Source: an uncultured Treponema sp.
GTDB lineage: Bacteria > Spirochaetota > Spirochaetia > Treponematales > Treponemataceae
Assembly: GCA_934691925.1 (NCBI GenBank)
Contig: CAKUTI010000009.1
Location: 1-58,876 of the forward strand
Length of the DNA: 58,876 bases
Direction of reading: 5' to 3'
In this document: positions 15,720 through 24,565 of the stretch, in pieces
Layout: every line of letters starts with the position of its first letter
Position numbering within the stretch: position 1 is the stretch's first letter
Translations under genes and position numbers: made by a program
The notes under the pieces: generated by a model
Told to the model about the DNA's origin: nothing
The model's input: only the letters and a program-made list of their open reading frames with translations
Databases searched by the model: none

Positions 15720-16355
15720 ATGCGAAAAAAGCACATTCCTGTAAAAAAACTTTATTTTCTTATGAACAAGGCGGCGGGAACAGTCTGCTCAACTGTGAGC
15801 GATCGGCGGCGGACTGTCTACGAGGCGTTTCCAGAGGCGGTTTTGGCTGACGGGAACGGCGCAAGGCTTCATTCGGTCGGTCGGCTTGACGCTGACACCG
15901 AGGGGCTTCTTCTTTTTACGAACGACGGAAAGCTCAGCAATTTTTTGACCCGGCCGGAAAGCAAAATCGAGAAGACTTATCTCGCCTCTCTTGCGTCGCC
16001 GGTTTGCACTTCTGAGCAGAAAAATTATTCGGAAAAAGCGACTGCCGGGCTGGTTCTTCCGGCTGAAAAAAAGGCTGGCGAGCAGAAAAGCGGCGTGGCG
16101 AAAATCTTGTGGCGAAGCGAAACCGAATGTGAAATCTCTCTGTGCGAGGGAAAATTCCACGAGGTAAAGAGAATCTTCCGCGCGCTTGGAAACGAGGTCA
16201 AAAATCTCAAAAGAATAAAGTTTGCGGGGCTTGCGCTTCCGGCTGACTTGGGCGAAGGCGACTTTAGGGAATTGACGGCGGAAGAAACCGAATTCCTTGC
16301 AAATTTGCAGATGACGAATCAAGAAAAAGTGCTTGGACAGGAATCGTCATTTTGA
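15720..16355 (+). CDS. RsuA/RluB-type pseudouridine synthase
   Basis: Isomerises uridine to pseudouridine in rRNA. The catalytic motif is GRLDADTEGLLLFTNDG with the essential Asp. Other family blocks are NKAAGTVCST near the N-terminus, KTYLA, and GKFHEVKRIFRALGNEVKNLKR in the C-terminal half. There is no N-terminal S4 domain, which most RsuA/RluB proteins have, so the 211-residue protein is the catalytic domain alone. The last 13 residues and the stop codon lie inside the first unit of the 41-bp tandem array, so the C-terminus is repeat-derived. Confidence 0.88.
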   Translation: MRKKHIPVKKLYFLMNKAAGTVCSTVSDRRRTVYEAFPEAVLADGNGARLHSVGRLDADTEGLLLFTNDGKLSNFLTRPESKIEKTYLASLASPVCTSEQKNYSEKATAGLVLPAEKKAGEQKSGVAKILWRSETECEISLCEGKFHEVKRIFRALGNEVKNLKRIKFAGLALPADLGEGDFRELTAEETEFLANLQMTNQEKVLGQESSF

Positions 16356-16609
16356 CGAATCAAGAAAAAGTGTTTGGACGAGAGTCGTCATCGTGACGAA
16401 GCGTGAAAAAGTGTTTTGACGAGAATCGTCATCATGACGAATGACGAAAAAGCGTTTTGACCGAAATCGTCACCGTGACGAATGGCGAAAAAGTTCTAAA
16501 ACGGCAATCGTCACCGTGACGAAGCGTGAAAAAGTGCTGAAACAGCAATCGTCATTTTGACGAAGCGTGAAAAAGTTCTAAAACGGCAGTCGTCACCGTG
16601 ACGAATTGC
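16312..16609. repeat. 41-bp tandem array with a palindrome at each junction
   Basis: Units begin at 16312, 16353, 16394, 16435, 16476, 16517, 16558 and 16599 (the last partial), always exactly 41 bases apart. Each starts TGACGA, has a conserved GAAAAAG core near position 12-18, and ends TCGTCAnnn. Junctions therefore form the palindrome TCGTCA-N3-TGACGA. Unit bodies differ at several positions, so the array is not recent. It fills the space between two convergent genes. 41 bases is close to four helical turns. Confidence 0.9.
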
Positions 16610-16634
16610 GTATTTTTCATTTTGAATTGAGCAT

Positions 16635-16940
16635 TTAAACCAGAAACCATTCCATCGCGAAAACCACGGCGCAGCAGACGCAGGCGACTGGAAAAAGTCC
16701 GGCTCCAAGCCAGCTCAGGATAATTCCGAGAACAAGCGCGGCGGCTCCGGCAAGCGGTGTCTGCGTTGCATCCACAATCGCAGGAAAAGTCATCACTGAA
16801 AGAGTGACGTAAGGCACGTAATACAAAAACGAGCGCACAAACTGGTTTTTTATCGGCTTTCGGATTAGGGTGAGCGGCAGAACGCGAATCAGATACGACA
16901 CGAACCACGCCGTGAAGATGTATATATATGGATTTCTCAT
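16635..16940 (-). CDS. azlD: AzlD-type branched-chain amino acid exporter small subunit
   Basis: The 101-residue protein has four hydrophobic segments and the AzlD pattern: TAWFVSYLIRVLPLTLI near the start, a central FVRSFLYYVPYVTLSVMTFP, and a hydrophobic C-terminus. It pairs with AzlC to export branched-chain amino acids or analogues. It follows azlC by 53 bases on the same strand, the usual azlCD order. Confidence 0.85.
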   Translation of the reverse strand: MRNPYIYIFTAWFVSYLIRVLPLTLIRKPIKNQFVRSFLYYVPYVTLSVMTFPAIVDATQTPLAGAAALVLGIILSWLGAGLFPVACVCCAVVFAMEWFLV

Positions 16941-16993
16941 AAAATTTTCCTTTTATTAAGATTTGAAAAAGTTTCGGCGATTCTCAGGCGCGG

Positions 16994-17725
16994 TTATTTT
17001 TCTTCCTCTTTGACCGGCTTTAGAAGTGCGGCGGCGGCTGAAATCAGCAGCGTGAGGATTATCGTCTTTGTGCCTGAGCTTAAGCGGCTCAAAAGCGGCG
17101 CGGCGGAGCAAATCCAGCTTAGCGCGAAGCTCAGCGGAACGATTATTCTGATTGCGAGATTCTTTTTTGCCGGCGGAATTATGATTGCGATGAACATTCC
17201 GTAAAGGGCTACAGAAAGCGCGCTTACCGCACGCTCCGGGAGCGAGTTTCCGGCGATGATTCCGAAGTAAGTTCCGAAAGACCAGAGCAGAACCGCGACC
17301 GTCATAACACCGTAGTTGTATGCCGGCTTGATTTTTCCCGGGCGCGCGATTGTGACTCCGAAAATTTCGTCTGTGATTCCGAATCCAATTAGAAGACGAT
17401 GGATAAATGAAGTTTTCTCGCCGAATTTCTGGCTTAACGCGCAGCTCATCAGAAGATAGCGCGCGTTTACGGTCAAGGTTATCAGCGCGACTTCAAGATA
17501 GCTTGCGGCGTTCTGGATTGCTGTGAAAAGCGCGTACTCGCCCGCGCTTGCAAGGTTGAAAAAGCTCGCGATAAATCCCTGAATCGGGGTGAGGCTCGCG
17601 TGCTTTGCGATTATTCCAAGTGAAAATGAAACTGCGAAATATCCAAGTCCGATAGGAATTCCGGCTGTAAGCCCTTCAAGAAAAGTTCTCGCGGCAGAAT
17701 CATGCTTAATCTCGATTTTTGACAT
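16994..17725 (-). CDS. azlC: AzlC-type branched-chain amino acid exporter
   Basis: The 243-residue membrane protein has the AzlC signature near the N-terminus (FLEGLTAGIPIGLGYFAVSF) and the conserved ALITLTVNARYLLMSCAL and LIGFGITDEIF segments. It forms the large permease subunit with AzlD downstream. The end is a Lys/Glu tail (KPVKEEEK). Upstream on the minus strand only a weak -10-like TAGAGT lies seven bases before the ATG, with no Shine-Dalgarno. Confidence 0.9.
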   Translation of the reverse strand: MSKIEIKHDSAARTFLEGLTAGIPIGLGYFAVSFSLGIIAKHASLTPIQGFIASFFNLASAGEYALFTAIQNAASYLEVALITLTVNARYLLMSCALSQKFGEKTSFIHRLLIGFGITDEIFGVTIARPGKIKPAYNYGVMTVAVLLWSFGTYFGIIAGNSLPERAVSALSVALYGMFIAIIIPPAKKNLAIRIIVPLSFALSWICSAAPLLSRLSSGTKTIILTLLISAAAALLKPVKEEEK

Positions 17726-17826
17726 AGCGCATACTCTATCACTTTTTGAATTTTAGTTGAATGGCAGGCGTTTTTGAGGAAGCGAAACAATTTTTTGACG
17801 GTGAAAAATGTTTCGCCTGAATCATT

Positions 17827-19824
17827 TTATTTTTGAGGTTCTGCGACTTTGATTTCATCGTCAAGCGCGAGAGACGCGAGCTTTGACGCGAAAACGCTGT
17901 CGCCAGTTCTTTGAGTCTCGTTCTGACCGAGCTGGCTCTGGAAGAAAAGCTGCTTCTGATTTTTTGTCTCGCTCCGCTTTTGGGAAGCCGCCTTTGCCGC
18001 AAGCAGAATTTCGCTTGCCTCGCCAGAGCGCACGTGCAGAGCCTGCGCGATTTCCGCTTCCTGCGCATTCGCAAGGTTTTCGAGCGTGGAAAAAGTCTTT
18101 ATCAGGATTTTCTCGCGTTTTTCGCCGATGTGCGGCAGATTGATAAACGCTGAAACTGTGTTTTCTTTTGTTCTAAGATTCTGGTTTCGGCTTGTCGCAA
18201 AACGGTGGGTCTCGTCGCGCACTCTCTGCAAAAGACGGAGAGCGTCGCTTCTTCTCGGCAGGCAGATTGGCTTTGATGCGTGCGGCCGCCAGATTTCCTC
18301 ATCGCGCTTTGCAAGTCCCGCAATCGGAATGTCAAGGTCGAGAGCTTTCAAGATTCCGTCAACCGCGTTCACCTGTCCGATTCCGCCGTCAATCAGAATC
18401 AGGTCTGGAAGCGGCTTTTTCTCGTTTGCAAGCCGCGAGTATCTTCGTGAGGCAGCCTCGCGCATTGACGCGAAGTCGTCGATTACGCCGTTCGTGGTTT
18501 TAAGCCTGAAATATCTGTAGTTCTTCTTGTCCGGGTTGCCGTCCCAGAACGAGATAAGAGAAGCGACCGGAAATTTTCCGCCGATATGCGCAATATCAAA
18601 GCCTTCGATTCTGTGAGGAATCCGCTCAAGGCCGAGAAGCGACTTTAGCTCGTTCAAGGCAGGCGTGTCTCCGCGCTCTCTCATTCTTCGGATAATGTCT
18701 TCCTTTGCGTTGTGCTTTGCCATTTCAAGAATCGCCGAGTCGCGCCGGTGCTGCGTGTCGCCAGAAGAGATTTTTATGATTTTCGTCGCGGCTTTTGCGT
18801 TAGCGCAATTTTCTTCATTCTGGACTGAAAACTGCTCGAGCCACTTTGCGAGAATTTCCGTTGCGTCGTCGTCGCTCACGTATATTTTTGATGGAAGCGA
18901 GTTGTCGTCGGAATAATATTTCGCTGCGAATTCCTCGAGAAGCTCGCCGTCATCAGCAAGGCTTTCAACCTGAAAATTGTCGCGCCCGGTGAGCTTTCCG
19001 CCGCGTATTTTCAAGACGGTAAAGCTTACAAGCTCTCCTTCCCTGTAGTGCGCGATGTAGTCCTTGTCCTCGCCCTCGAAATCCTCGACGATGTTTTGGT
19101 TCTGCATAATCGTGAGCGCGCGAAGTCCGTCTCTTAGTCTCGCGGCTTTTTCAAAGTTCAGTTTCGCCGCCGCGTCTTTCATTTCAGCCGTTATTTTCTG
19201 GACTGCCTCGTCGTCTTTTCCCTTAAGTAAGCCTTTGATTTCTTCGATAAATTCATTGTAGGACTGTTTATCGATTTTGCCGCAGCACGGAGCTTTGCAT
19301 CTTCCGATGTGGTAATACATGCACGGAGTCTCGCGCTTTTTGAGTGTTCGGCAGTGCCTTACAGGATAAATCTTGTAGAGCGTGTCGATGAAAGTGTCGA
19401 GAGCCGTTGCGTCAGGATAAGGCCCGAAATATGTCGAGCCGTCGTGCCGGATAAGCCGTGTCTTGTAGAAGCGCGGAAATTCCTCGTTCGTGATTTTAAG
19501 CGAAGGATAGGATTTTCCGTCTTTGAGCTGGATATTGTATCGCGGCGAATATTTCTTGATTAAGTTGTTTTCAAGAAGAAACGCCTCGTACTCGTTGCTT
19601 GTCGTGATGTACTCGATTGACTTTGCGTTTGAGACGAGAAGCTGAGTCTTTATCTGCCGCTCGCCCGAAAAATACGAAGTCAGCCTGTTTTTAAGGTTCT
19701 TGGCTTTGCCTACATAAATGACGGTGCTTTCCGCGTTCCGCCACATATAAACGCCGCTTGAGGAGGGGGCTTTTAACGCAGTTTGGTGAAGAGTTTCATA
19801 ATCTGGGTTATTAGTGTTGTTCAT
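17827..19824 (-). CDS. uvrC: excinuclease ABC subunit C
   Basis: Nucleotide-excision repair nuclease that makes the two incisions with UvrB. Domains in order: GIY-YIG nuclease (SSGVYMWRN...VIYVGKAKNLKNRLTSYF, about 22-53), a Cys-rich segment (PCMYYHIGRCKAPCCG), the UVR helix pair that binds UvrB (about 200-240), the RNase H-like 5' nuclease (EGFDIAHIGG, LILIDGGIGQVNA) and tandem HhH motifs (LPHIGEKREKILIKTF). The roughly 665-residue length includes a Lys/Gln-rich tail of about 45 residues beyond the HhH region. Its start codon abuts the divergent spacer before the LamG/FN3 gene. Confidence 0.95.
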   Translation of the reverse strand: MNNTNNPDYETLHQTALKAPSSSGVYMWRNAESTVIYVGKAKNLKNRLTSYFSGERQIKTQLLVSNAKSIEYITTSNEYEAFLLENNLIKKYSPRYNIQLKDGKSYPSLKITNEEFPRFYKTRLIRHDGSTYFGPYPDATALDTFIDTLYKIYPVRHCRTLKKRETPCMYYHIGRCKAPCCGKIDKQSYNEFIEEIKGLLKGKDDEAVQKITAEMKDAAAKLNFEKAARLRDGLRALTIMQNQNIVEDFEGEDKDYIAHYREGELVSFTVLKIRGGKLTGRDNFQVESLADDGELLEEFAAKYYSDDNSLPSKIYVSDDDATEILAKWLEQFSVQNEENCANAKAATKIIKISSGDTQHRRDSAILEMAKHNAKEDIIRRMRERGDTPALNELKSLLGLERIPHRIEGFDIAHIGGKFPVASLISFWDGNPDKKNYRYFRLKTTNGVIDDFASMREAASRRYSRLANEKKPLPDLILIDGGIGQVNAVDGILKALDLDIPIAGLAKRDEEIWRPHASKPICLPRRSDALRLLQRVRDETHRFATSRNQNLRTKENTVSAFINLPHIGEKREKILIKTFSTLENLANAQEAEIAQALHVRSGEASEILLAAKAASQKRSETKNQKQLFFQSQLGQNETQRTGDSVFASKLASLALDDEIKVAEPQK

Positions 19825-19914
19825 ATGATTTTTTCAAAATTAAAAATATTTTCTAGAATTCCAAAAGATTTTTCGGAAAGTCTATCACAAAAAACGCTTG
19901 TAAAAAATCAGTTT

Positions 19915-21417
19915 ATGCCGGTTCGGAAATCTTCTGCTTTTGCAGTTTTATTGGCTTTTGCCTTTGTTCCGCTTTTCGCGGCGCAGAAAACGCTTGTTCT
20001 TGGCGGCGAGAACGGCTGGAAAAATATCTCCGAAATGGACGGGCTTGCGATTGGAAAGGGGCAGTTCGGCTATGATGCGATTGTGCTTTCAACCGCCGCG
20101 CAAAACGCTGACGCAAGCACTGATATGCTCGTCTCTTTTGACAACGGAAATTTTTCCGACAAGGCTGGAAACTACAAAATCCTTGAAAACAGCCTTGTCT
20201 CAACCAGCGACTCTGTAAAAGGCGACGGCGCGGCTTTAAGCCGTGGCAACGGAAAAGGTCTGACCTTGCGCGGAAAAGACGGCTCTTTGTTCGGCTCGGA
20301 AGGAAATTCCGGCTCGTTTATGATTGAATTCTGGCTTTGCCCGGCAATCGCGGAGAACGGCGAGACGGTTTTTTCTTGGCGTTCGTCCCTTAACTACAAC
20401 AATTATGCGGAATATCAGATGATTAGCGCGATTATGAACAAGAATCATCTCGTCTGGACTTTCAACAATCTCTTTTTCGGATTTAAAAATGAAAAAGTGA
20501 TTCTTCAGGGAATTTCAAACGTCGTTCCGCAAAAATGGAGCCGCCATACAGTCTCGTTCGACGAGGAAAACGGAATTTTGGAATATCTCGTTGACGGCCG
20601 CACGGAAGATTTGGTTTACGTTACAAAAAACGGACACGAAAGCGGGGAAGTATGCAATCCTGTTCTTGGAAAAAAGGCTTCGCTTGAATTCTGTGGAGCT
20701 TACACTGGAAAAATCGACAACATCAGAATCAATCGATATTCTTACGGAAAAGAGCTTGCAGACGTTTTCACAACCGGGAATGAAAAATACAAGACTGACG
20801 GCGGAAAATTCGTAACAGAGCCGATTCTTGTCTCTCATTCTGCTGTGATGAAAAAAATCGACGCGCTTATGAGCGTTCCTTCTCAGACAGACGTGAAATT
20901 TTATGTGCGTTCAGGCGACAACTGCTTTTGCTGGACAGATTCTTATCCTGGATGGAAAGAGATTGTTCCGGGCGAGGATATTTCTGACGTTTCGGGGCTT
21001 TACTTTCAGGTTTCGGCGGAGCTTCTTCCAGACGGCGGAGCTGAAAAAACGCCTGCAATCACTGAGCTTGCAATAAAATACGACGAGCAGGACGAGCCTC
21101 TTCCGCCTTTCTCGGTTCTTGCGAACGCAGGAGATGGAAGCGTAACTTTAAGCTGGAGCTACTCGGTTGACGACAGCGCGGGCGGCTATCTCGTTTATTA
21201 CGGAAACAGGCCGGGAGAATACTTAGGAAGAACCGCAGTTGAGGGCGCGTCTCCTGTAAAAGCCGGAAATCAGTCTTCAATTACTTTGAGTGGGCTTCAA
21301 AACGGAAAAATTTATTATTTTGCCGTTGCCGCATATTCTAAGATTGATGGTAGAATAATAGGAACACTTTCAAAGGAAGTTTACGCAAGACCTAGCTCAA
21401 GACTTGCAAAAAAATAG
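19915..21417 (+). CDS. exported LamG-like / fibronectin type III protein
   Basis: The 500-residue protein has a clear signal peptide (MPVRKSSAFAVLLAFAFVPLFAAQ). Residues about 100-280 look like a LamG/concanavalin-type jelly roll (GSFMIEFWLCPAIAENGETV, KWSRHTVSFDEENGILEYLVDG, GKIDNIRINR). Residues about 405-495 form a fibronectin type III domain (VLANAGDGSVTLSWSY, YLVYYG, LSGLQNGKIYYFAVAAYS). Probably a periplasmic or surface glycan- or protein-binding protein. The frame is open further upstream, but ATG 19915 starts the signal peptide. The TPR gene follows 22 bases later, so they are probably cotranscribed. Confidence 0.8.
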   Translation: MPVRKSSAFAVLLAFAFVPLFAAQKTLVLGGENGWKNISEMDGLAIGKGQFGYDAIVLSTAAQNADASTDMLVSFDNGNFSDKAGNYKILENSLVSTSDSVKGDGAALSRGNGKGLTLRGKDGSLFGSEGNSGSFMIEFWLCPAIAENGETVFSWRSSLNYNNYAEYQMISAIMNKNHLVWTFNNLFFGFKNEKVILQGISNVVPQKWSRHTVSFDEENGILEYLVDGRTEDLVYVTKNGHESGEVCNPVLGKKASLEFCGAYTGKIDNIRINRYSYGKELADVFTTGNEKYKTDGGKFVTEPILVSHSAVMKKIDALMSVPSQTDVKFYVRSGDNCFCWTDSYPGWKEIVPGEDISDVSGLYFQVSAELLPDGGAEKTPAITELAIKYDEQDEPLPPFSVLANAGDGSVTLSWSYSVDDSAGGYLVYYGNRPGEYLGRTAVEGASPVKAGNQSSITLSGLQNGKIYYFAVAAYSKIDGRIIGTLSKEVYARPSSRLAKK

Positions 21418-21439
21418 AAAACGAGGAGCAGACGATAAA

Positions 21440-24400
21440 ATGGCAGACCAGAATCTTTTGTTGACGCGCGCAAAATCAGCAATGCTGGCTAGAGATTATC
21501 AGCTGGCGGCAAAATATTATAAAACTTTGATTTCCGAGAATCCTGACAATGTTGACTACAAAATCCAGCTTGGAAATCTTTACGTCAAGGCAGGCGATGA
21601 TGACCAGGCTTTTGATGTTTTTAAAGTCATCTTAAAGTCGAATCCTGAAAATCTCACAGTTCTTATGGCTCTTGCAGGAATCAACCGGCGTAAAGAGCGT
21701 TTTGACGAGTCTGTCGCGGTTCTTGAGCAGGCTCTGCTTATCTCGAACAATTCTCCAGAGGATTTGGCGACAATCAACTACAATCTTGGATTCACTTACA
21801 GGCAGATGGGCAACAATGATGACGCGCTCCGATGCTTTGAGAATGTAATCGCTGAGAATCCTAAAGATGTTCTTTCCTACAATCACTTGGGCGCAATCCA
21901 CGCGCTTCAAGGCGACCAGCAAAAAGCGATTGAGGCTTACCAGCGCGGTCTTCAGTTTGACCCGAACCATCCGATTCTTCATTTTAACATTGCGAGAAGC
22001 TACGCTGAAATCGGCAACACAAAAAAAGCTCTTTCGCATTACGAGTCGGCTCTCCGCACAAAACCGGGCTGGCTTGACGCAATCGAGGAATACGCGAATC
22101 TTCTTCTGAAAGACAACAAAGTAAAAGAGGCCGAGGACACCGTCCAGAAAGCTTTGAAGCTTAATCCTGACGATGTGAAAATGCACACTTCAATGGGAAA
22201 TGTCTACAACCGCAAAAGCATTTTTGACAACGCGGAAATCGAGTTCAAGAAGGCTCTTGACGGCAACGACGAGTATAAGCCTGCGCTCACAGGACTTGCA
22301 CATTCGCTTGAAAAGCAGGGAAAGCATGCCGAGGCCGCCGAGACAATCAAGAAAGTCTCGCGTCTTAATCCTGACGATGTTGCAATCATAAAGCAGTCGG
22401 CGCACGTTCTTCTTTCCGCGAATTTTCTTTCAGCCGCATACGAGAAAATCAGCCGTCTTTGGGAGATAAATCCGAACGACCCTCAGACAATCAGCCTGCT
22501 TGCCCAGTATTACATTGGAAAAGGCGATGAGGGCAAGGTTGAAAACTGCTTTGACAAAATCCAGCGTGTCGCGCCTGATTATAAAGATATTTACCGCGAC
22601 TGGGGAACGAGATATATCCAGAAAGGCGACACGCAAAAGGCTGAGCAGTATCTGAAAACTGCAATCCAGCAGAATCCGAAAGACGCGGAGTCGATGATGT
22701 ATCTCGGCGAGATCTACGAGTCAACAAAACGTCCGGAAGACGCTCTTTCAATGTACAAAAAAGCCAGCCATGCGGATATTTTCAACGAATTCTCAAAAAA
22801 GGAAGCCGAAAAACTCGAAGAAAACGGCGTAAATGCAATAAACGCGGGATTTGTCGCAGGCGAAAGCGTAATGAACACAAATCCTCGAAATCCTTTTGCG
22901 GATGAAAACAATCCGGCTTCGTCCATCGTGAAAAAAGCCGAAAATCCGAGCCTTGCTGACGACAACAAATTGCCAGACTTGCTCAACGACACTTCAAATC
23001 CGCTCAACGATGATTTTGCGCAGTTTGAAAACAAGACTGTCGGCGAAATTGAAATGGCGAGCGACAACGACTTGCTTGAAAAAAATCCTGACGGCAATCT
23101 TCTCGATGACAATTTTGACAAAGATTTTGGAAACGCTGATTCTGAATCTTCGGATTCTGAAAATTCAGAAAATTCCGGTTCTGAAAATGACAATCTTCTT
23201 GATGAAAATCCTGCTGCGGATGAAAAATCTGAAGAAAATAAAGACGGCAAAAATCAGAAAACTGTCGATGAGGATTTTGACTTTGAGCAGTTCGGAATGG
23301 AAAAGCTCAAAGATGAAAATTCCGAGGAAATTTCGGTCGCCTCGATTGACGATTTGATGCAGGAAGAGGAAGTTAGCAAGGGCGACAAGCCGGCCGACAT
23401 TGAAGAGCTTGTTGACGACGGCGCGCCGCTTGACGAGGAAGACGAGCCTGAAATTGAATTTATTCCTGACGGCTCTGATTTTATGGAAAATGCCGATGAA
23501 AATTCGGAAGAGATTTCCAAGCCTGAAAATCGGGAACCACTGGACACTCGTGAAAAGCCGGCGAAAAATCTTCAAGAAGACGATTCTGATTCTCTGGCTG
23601 ACGATGAGGACGAAGAAACTGACGCTCCTGAAATGCTCGACTATTCAAACTGGAAGCCTGATTCTGACGAGAACAGCGAAAAGTCTCCGGCGGAACTATC
23701 TGACGAAATCGACTCGCTAAAAGACCAGATAAAATCCGCTTCTGAAATGGCTGAAGCCGCGAAAGATTCTGCGGAAAAGCTTTTGTCAAGTTTTCAGGAC
23801 GAAATCCCTTTTGAGGACAATTTGCCCGAGGAAGAGCTTGCTGACGATTTTTATGTAGAGCCTGAAAATTCTGAACAAGATGAGACAACTGAAGATTCTG
23901 AAGACGAGCCTGAAATTTTGGACGAGCTGGACGAAAATCTTGAAGAAAATTCAGATGAAGATGAAGAGAATAACGAAGAATTGTCTTCTGAATCTGACGT
24001 GAATCCTGATTTTCTTCCTGATGAAGATTCTGTTTCTGAAAAAGAGGAATTTGAAGCCGCTGAAAAGCCTGCCGACGAGCTTACGCAGGAAGAGCTGATG
24101 ATGAAGCGCGCAATCGATATGCTTCCTGATATTGTCCGCGGGCTTGAAGACCGCGCAATGTTTTTCAGGTTCAAGAATTATCTTGAAATGTTCAAGTCGC
24201 TTCGGAAAATGCTTGAATATCTGCCTGACACAAAGCGTGAGGAATTTCTTTCAAGCGAGAACAGAATCCTTCTCGACTACATTATTTCAAAGCTTGCTGG
24301 CCGTCCGGGGCTTTACGCGACGGTTCAAGGCTTGTTCAACTCGGGAATAATCCACGAGAATCCTGCGCTGAAAGGCTCTGACAACAACGGCGTTGAGCTT

Positions 24401-24508
24401 ACGAAAGAAGTTTTCGCAAATTTAAGGCGGCTTTCAGATTGTCTTGACGACGAGACGCTAAGAATCGCCTTGAATTCAAAAAGCGACGAGCTTCTTAGAA
24501 AACTTTAA
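21440..24508 (+). CDS. large tetratricopeptide repeat protein with an acidic linker
   Basis: The 1022-residue protein has no signal peptide. Residues 1-460 are about twelve TPR units (LAARDYQLAAKYYKTLISENPDN-type; clear examples are FTYRQMGNNDDALRCFENVI and HALQGDQQKAIEAYQRGLQF). Residues about 490-880 are an extremely acidic Asp/Glu/Ser/Asn-rich linker. The last roughly 140 residues form a separate helical domain (MMKRAIDMLPDIVRGLEDRA...). Likely a cytoplasmic scaffold; no catalytic motif. GAGGAG at 21424-21429 supports ATG 21440. A bidirectional terminator follows. Confidence 0.82.
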   Translation: MADQNLLLTRAKSAMLARDYQLAAKYYKTLISENPDNVDYKIQLGNLYVKAGDDDQAFDVFKVILKSNPENLTVLMALAGINRRKERFDESVAVLEQALLISNNSPEDLATINYNLGFTYRQMGNNDDALRCFENVIAENPKDVLSYNHLGAIHALQGDQQKAIEAYQRGLQFDPNHPILHFNIARSYAEIGNTKKALSHYESALRTKPGWLDAIEEYANLLLKDNKVKEAEDTVQKALKLNPDDVKMHTSMGNVYNRKSIFDNAEIEFKKALDGNDEYKPALTGLAHSLEKQGKHAEAAETIKKVSRLNPDDVAIIKQSAHVLLSANFLSAAYEKISRLWEINPNDPQTISLLAQYYIGKGDEGKVENCFDKIQRVAPDYKDIYRDWGTRYIQKGDTQKAEQYLKTAIQQNPKDAESMMYLGEIYESTKRPEDALSMYKKASHADIFNEFSKKEAEKLEENGVNAINAGFVAGESVMNTNPRNPFADENNPASSIVKKAENPSLADDNKLPDLLNDTSNPLNDDFAQFENKTVGEIEMASDNDLLEKNPDGNLLDDNFDKDFGNADSESSDSENSENSGSENDNLLDENPAADEKSEENKDGKNQKTVDEDFDFEQFGMEKLKDENSEEISVASIDDLMQEEEVSKGDKPADIEELVDDGAPLDEEDEPEIEFIPDGSDFMENADENSEEISKPENREPLDTREKPAKNLQEDDSDSLADDEDEETDAPEMLDYSNWKPDSDENSEKSPAELSDEIDSLKDQIKSASEMAEAAKDSAEKLLSSFQDEIPFEDNLPEEELADDFYVEPENSEQDETTEDSEDEPEILDELDENLEENSDEDEENNEELSSESDVNPDFLPDEDSVSEKEEFEAAEKPADELTQEELMMKRAIDMLPDIVRGLEDRAMFFRFKNYLEMFKSLRKMLEYLPDTKREEFLSSENRILLDYIISKLAGRPGLYATVQGLFNSGIIHENPALKGSDNNGVELTKEVFANLRRLSDCLDDETLRIALNSKSDELLRKL

Positions 24509-24510
24509 AA

Positions 24511-24555
24511 AAAACGGCAGTCATCTTTATAATTCTGATGGCCGCCGTTTTTTTG
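24511..24555. terminator. bidirectional intrinsic terminator
   Basis: AAAACGGCAGTCAT (24511-24524) pairs with ATGGCCGCCGTTTT (24538-24551) with one mismatch and one G-U pair, around a 13-base loop. T-runs lie on both sides when read from each strand. It separates the convergent TPR and M24 peptidase genes. Confidence 0.75.
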
Positions 24556-24565
24556 TTCCCGCTTT

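Noticed and set aside
16312..16609. CRISPR array
   Set aside because: The unit bodies are related to each other rather than unique spacers, the palindrome is only 15 bases, and no cas genes are near. The same applies to the 44-bp and 22-bp arrays.
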